Shown: piece by piece, positions 6,135 through 8,665 of the stretch
How positions within the stretch are numbered: the first letter of the stretch is position 1
How the letters are laid out: each line of letters opens with the position of its first letter
Assembly (NCBI GenBank): GCA_013619005.1
Contig: JABXKY010000205.1
Location: forward strand, 1-8,665
Length of the DNA: 8,665 nt
Source of the DNA: Candidatus Bathyarchaeota archaeon
GTDB taxonomy: Archaea; Thermoproteota; Bathyarchaeia; TCS64
Reading direction: 5' to 3'
Notes under the pieces: generated by a model
Databases searched by the model: none
What the model saw: only the letters and a program-made list of their open reading frames with translations
Told to the model about the DNA's origin: nothing
Translations under genes and position numbers: made by a program

Positions 6135-6896
6135 ATGGAGTACAGTGAAATCCCGACTAGCAAGATCAGCGGATCGGGTAGGTTAACCGTGCCTGGATAC
6201 GGCGTATTCAGGATTTCGGGCTCAGGGAGGATAAGCCCTGAGTTCATCAAGACAAGCGGAAGCAGCAAGATCCCCGGCGGCCTCACGGTCGGCGAGGTCA
6301 AGACCAGCGGCTCGTCAACCATCGAGGGTGATATCGAGGCCGAGTTCATAAAGATCAGTGGGTCATCATCTGTTGAGGGCTCAGTCACCTGCGAGGACAT
6401 CGAGAAATCTGGCAGCCTGAGGGTCCAAAAGGACCTGAACTGCAAGTCAGCCCAGCTCTCGGGGTCCACAAGTGTGGGCGGATTCGGTAGATTCGAGAAA
6501 CAGATGCGGAGCAGCGGCTCCATCAGGTTCGGCGAGGACATCAAGTCAGAGGGTAACGTCAGGTTCAGCGGAACCATCGAGGTTGAAGGCAGTGTAACAG
6601 CCAAGTCATTCGAGGGAAGGCTGGGCAGGAAGGAGAGCAACATCAGGGAGGGCATCGAGGCCGATTACATCGATCTCAGGCCCGGCAGGAACAACTGGCG
6701 AGACGAGGGCTACTTGGTTACAACCGACATCGTCGGAAAGGAGATAATCCTCGAGAACGTAGATTGCCACAACGTAACAGGTGACAAGGTCCGCATTCTA
6801 TCTGGGTGTAGCATCAGTGGAAAAATCCAGTACAGGGAATCCGTTGAGGTAGACCCTGGCACCAGAATGGAAAACGAGCCTGATAAGATTGAGTAG
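6135..6896 (+). CDS. Bactofilin-like polymer-forming beta-solenoid protein
   Basis: This 253-residue protein (numbered from ATG 6135) has no signal peptide or membrane segment. It is built of short strands with SG(S/T) turns at residues 12, 28, 41, 58, 75, 92, 109, 127 and 145, a period of about 17 that suits a right-handed beta-helix. Repeat units read like SGSGRISPEFIKT and SGSSTIEGDIEAEFIKI. The C-terminal third, with ILENVDCHNVTGDKVRILSG and CSISGKIQYRESVEV, resembles the closing module of the Bacillus-type (YhbE/YhbF-like) polymer-forming cytoskeletal proteins. Bactofilins form nucleotide-independent filaments in the cytoplasm, often at the membrane; that role is inferred here. ATG 6135 is preferred over TTG 6126 because of the TATA spacing. 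The MFS gene follows within 17 bases, so they probably share a transcript. Confidence 0.75.
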   Translation: MEYSEIPTSKISGSGRLTVPGYGVFRISGSGRISPEFIKTSGSSKIPGGLTVGEVKTSGSSTIEGDIEAEFIKISGSSSVEGSVTCEDIEKSGSLRVQKDLNCKSAQLSGSTSVGGFGRFEKQMRSSGSIRFGEDIKSEGNVRFSGTIEVEGSVTAKSFEGRLGRKESNIREGIEADYIDLRPGRNNWRDEGYLVTTDIVGKEIILENVDCHNVTGDKVRILSGCSISGKIQYRESVEVDPGTRMENEPDKIE

Positions 6897-6913
6897 ATGG
6901 ACAGTTGACCGGG

Positions 6914-8164
6914 ATGGAAACGGAGAAAGGGGGACTAGTCCAGCGGATACGAGACGAGTTCAGCTTCGTAAGAGGCAACTTCCTCGTCATGGTGATCAGC
7001 TGGCTCGTCCTCGACTTCTTCATCGAGTTACCGGGTACATATTACCCTCTTTACGTTGAGGCCCTGGGGGGCACGGCCACCACCATCGGCCTCATCGGCT
7101 CGGTTTCGCTGATCGCCGCCGCGGTCGTCCAGATACCGGGGGGTTTCCTCGCGGACAAGTATGGCAGGAAATGGCTCATCGTCTCAATGACCTTCATGGC
7201 TGCCCTGGCGCGGATATTCTATGTCTACGCCCCTAGCTGGGAGTGGATCATGGTTGGCGCCGTTGTCGTTGGGTTATGTGGAATATATAGGCCGGCGCTT
7301 AATGCAATCGTAGCCGACTCGGTTCCCAAAGAGAAACGGGGGATGGGGTTCAGCATCATCAACATGATAGCCAGCGTCAGCACCACCCCCGCCCCATTGT
7401 TCGCTGGCTACCTGTTCACTATCTTTGGGCTTGTGCCGAGTATGCGGCTCATATACAAGCTTGTGATAGGGGGCCTCATGGTCGCCGCATTGTTACGCAC
7501 GAAGCTAACCGAGACCGTTGAAAACCCCGAGAAAATCAAGGTGTCCGAGTTACTCGGCGAGTACCCTGCTTCAATGCGTGAGAGCCTCAAAGTATGGGAC
7601 CTCATGCCCAGGGCGGCTTTCATTCTATTCATCGTGGATGTCGTCATGAACTTCACATCAGGGCTCTTCCAACCCATATTGGTCCTGTATATGGTGAAGG
7701 ACCTAGGGATATCTGAGCTCCAGCTTAGCTACGTCTGGACTATCTTTTCTGTCTCCATTCTAATCTTCGCTTTGCCCGCGGGGAAGCTCATCGATATGAT
7801 AGGTAAGAAGAAACCAATAATGGCCGCCTTCGTCCTCTGGGTCGTCGCCATACTCCTGATGGTGAACGGGAACTATGTTCGGGCTATCCTCTCGATGATA
7901 ACCGTGGGTTTGCTCATGGTCATGGCCAACAGCGCCCTCGGGGCTCTAAACGCAGGGCTCGTACCGAAGGAGCACCGAGGGAAGGTAAACGGCTCCACGG
8001 GTTTCTTCAGGCTCATAGCCGCTGCACTTGGGCAGTTCACAGGTGGTTGGCTCTTCGACAACGTGAACCACCAGATCCCGTTCCTCATTCAGATCGCTTT
8101 GGTGTGTATCCCCTTATTCCTCGTCTACTTTTACATAGATGAGAACGAGGAGACCCTCCATTAG
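6914..8164 (+). CDS. Major facilitator superfamily (MFS) transporter
   Basis: A 416-residue membrane protein with the size and twelve-helix pattern of an MFS permease. Numbered from ATG 6914, motif A of the first half is GGFLADKYGRK (76-86) and the matching loop of the second half is PAGKLIDMIGKKK (288-300). The halves also share PKEKRG (138-143) and PKEHRG (351-356), a sign of the internal duplication. A charged loop near residues 195-230 (RTKLTETVENPEKIK) separates the two six-helix bundles. The substrate cannot be told; the family includes drug, sugar and organic acid carriers. TTG 6905 is an alternative start eight bases after the bactofilin stop; neither start has a clear SD, so translation may depend on the upstream gene. 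Its TAG overlaps the TAA of the convergent HAD gene. Confidence 0.88.
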   Translation: METEKGGLVQRIRDEFSFVRGNFLVMVISWLVLDFFIELPGTYYPLYVEALGGTATTIGLIGSVSLIAAAVVQIPGGFLADKYGRKWLIVSMTFMAALARIFYVYAPSWEWIMVGAVVVGLCGIYRPALNAIVADSVPKEKRGMGFSIINMIASVSTTPAPLFAGYLFTIFGLVPSMRLIYKLVIGGLMVAALLRTKLTETVENPEKIKVSELLGEYPASMRESLKVWDLMPRAAFILFIVDVVMNFTSGLFQPILVLYMVKDLGISELQLSYVWTIFSVSILIFALPAGKLIDMIGKKKPIMAAFVLWVVAILLMVNGNYVRAILSMITVGLLMVMANSALGALNAGLVPKEHRGKVNGSTGFFRLIAAALGQFTGGWLFDNVNHQIPFLIQIALVCIPLFLVYFYIDENEETLH

Positions 8165-8665
8165 AGCATCCCTTTTTTCATCAGGTGGCCTGGGATGTCC
8201 TTCACGGACCTTAGAATGGTGTCAGGCCCAGCACCGTCCAGCTGCTGTATGCTCTGGGTTCCCGTGAGCACCGCGATCGTGTATACCCCGGCGTTCTGGC
8301 CCTCCTCGATTCCCTTCATGGTGTCATCCACCTTGATGACCGCCCCTGGGTCTTCCACGCCGTACCGTTCCATGGAGTCAATTATCATAGCGGGGTCGGG
8401 CCTGCTGGCTCCAGCTAGCTCGCTGCAGATCCATGAGTCCACCAGCCCATCCTTAACCCATCCAAGGTGTTCCACGAGGGGCTCTGCGATTTCGACCGGG
8501 AACCCCGTTGAGACCACAGTCTTGACGCCTTTTTCCTTTAGCTGCTTGAATGTCCCGGGTGCGCCCTCCATCTCCCTGATCTCTGAGATGTTCCCTTTCA
8601 GGAATCCGATGAAGTCAACGTATATCTCATCTGCCTTGTCGCCCCCCAGTTCACCTATCACCGTT
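8161..8665 (-). CDS. HAD-superfamily hydrolase, phosphonatase-like (5' end beyond window)
   Basis: The C-terminal 168 codons of a HAD hydrolase are visible; the frame runs off the right edge (ACG-GTG at 8664-8659), so the GTG at 8661 is an internal valine. Counted from that valine, HAD motif II is VVSTGF (S51/T52), motif III is the basic residue in GASRPDP (R87), and motif IV is IKVDDTMKGIEEGQNAG with D112 and D113. VDDT...GIEEG.NAG and the end PDTILRSVKDIP resemble phosphonoacetaldehyde hydrolase (PhnX) and its phosphonatase-like relatives. The motif I aspartate and any Schiff-base lysine of the cap lie outside the window, so true phosphonatase cannot be separated from a generic phosphatase. 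It ends tail to tail with the MFS gene, sharing four bases. Confidence 0.8.
   Translation of the reverse strand, partial: TVIGELGGDKADEIYVDFIGFLKGNISEIREMEGAPGTFKQLKEKGVKTVVSTGFPVEIAEPLVEHLGWVKDGLVDSWICSELAGASRPDPAMIIDSMERYGVEDPGAVIKVDDTMKGIEEGQNAGVYTIAVLTGTQSIQQLDGAGPDTILRSVKDIPGHLMKKGML

Noticed and set aside
6083..6655. Minus-strand open frame of 190 codons opposite the bactofilin-like gene
   Set aside because: The repeating SGS codons on the plus strand keep the antisense frame open; its proline/leucine/serine-rich translation is the mirror of those repeats.
8171..8178. CCTTTTTT as terminator of the MFS transcript
   Set aside because: It encodes the lysine pair near the HAD C-terminus and has no clear hairpin. 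Archaeal termination at a T run is possible but the sequence alone does not support it.
1..8665. CRISPR arrays, tRNA or rRNA genes, insertion sequences
   Set aside because: I saw no spaced direct repeats, cloverleaf-like segments, transposase motifs or terminal inverted repeats in the gaps, and the rest is coding.

Overview
The window looks like a piece of an anaerobic prokaryotic genome, most likely an uncultivated archaeon. By eye it is moderately GC-rich. Arginine is mostly AGG, ATA is a common isoleucine codon, and several genes start with GTG or TTG. One gene has a TATA-like TTTAAAA box about 33 bases before its ATG and no Shine-Dalgarno site, which suggests a near-leaderless archaeal transcript. 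Other genes carry strong Shine-Dalgarno sites (GGAGGTG, AGGAGG, GGAGG). A glycyl radical enzyme implies a strictly anaerobic life. The lineage cannot be fixed from this sequence.

Left part (1-3388, minus strand): a tightly coupled operon reading right to left. It holds a GcvPA-like subunit and a GcvPB-like subunit of a P-protein (glycine decarboxylase fold, PLP-dependent), joined by a GTGA overlap, then a short-chain dehydrogenase (SDR) start that overlaps gcvPB by 8 bases. Both P-protein subunits depart from the textbook motifs, so they may be a paralogue acting on another amino acid. The SDR frame changes into a cysteine synthase sequence after about 85 residues, at a shared V-D-I-L-V stretch. 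This is either an assembly chimera or a real recombination.

Middle (3389-5974): a 225-base gap holds a decayed-looking plus-strand coding remnant that ends in a hairpin with a T run. Next comes a full-length minus-strand glycyl radical enzyme of 786 residues. Its catalytic Cys431 lies in a GCVT motif instead of the common GCVE, within a context resembling arylacetate decarboxylases. No radical-SAM activase is in the window.

Right part (5975-8665): a divergent promoter region of about 150 bases leads to a plus-strand pair, a bactofilin-like beta-solenoid with SGS repeats about every 17 residues and an MFS transporter. The transporter runs tail to tail into a minus-strand phosphonatase-like HAD hydrolase whose N-terminus lies beyond the window.

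Working idea (inference): the glycyl radical enzyme, the divergent P-protein pair and the dehydrogenase belong to one anaerobic amino acid or organic acid degradation module with an unassigned substrate. There is no gene-free stretch above 300 bases.
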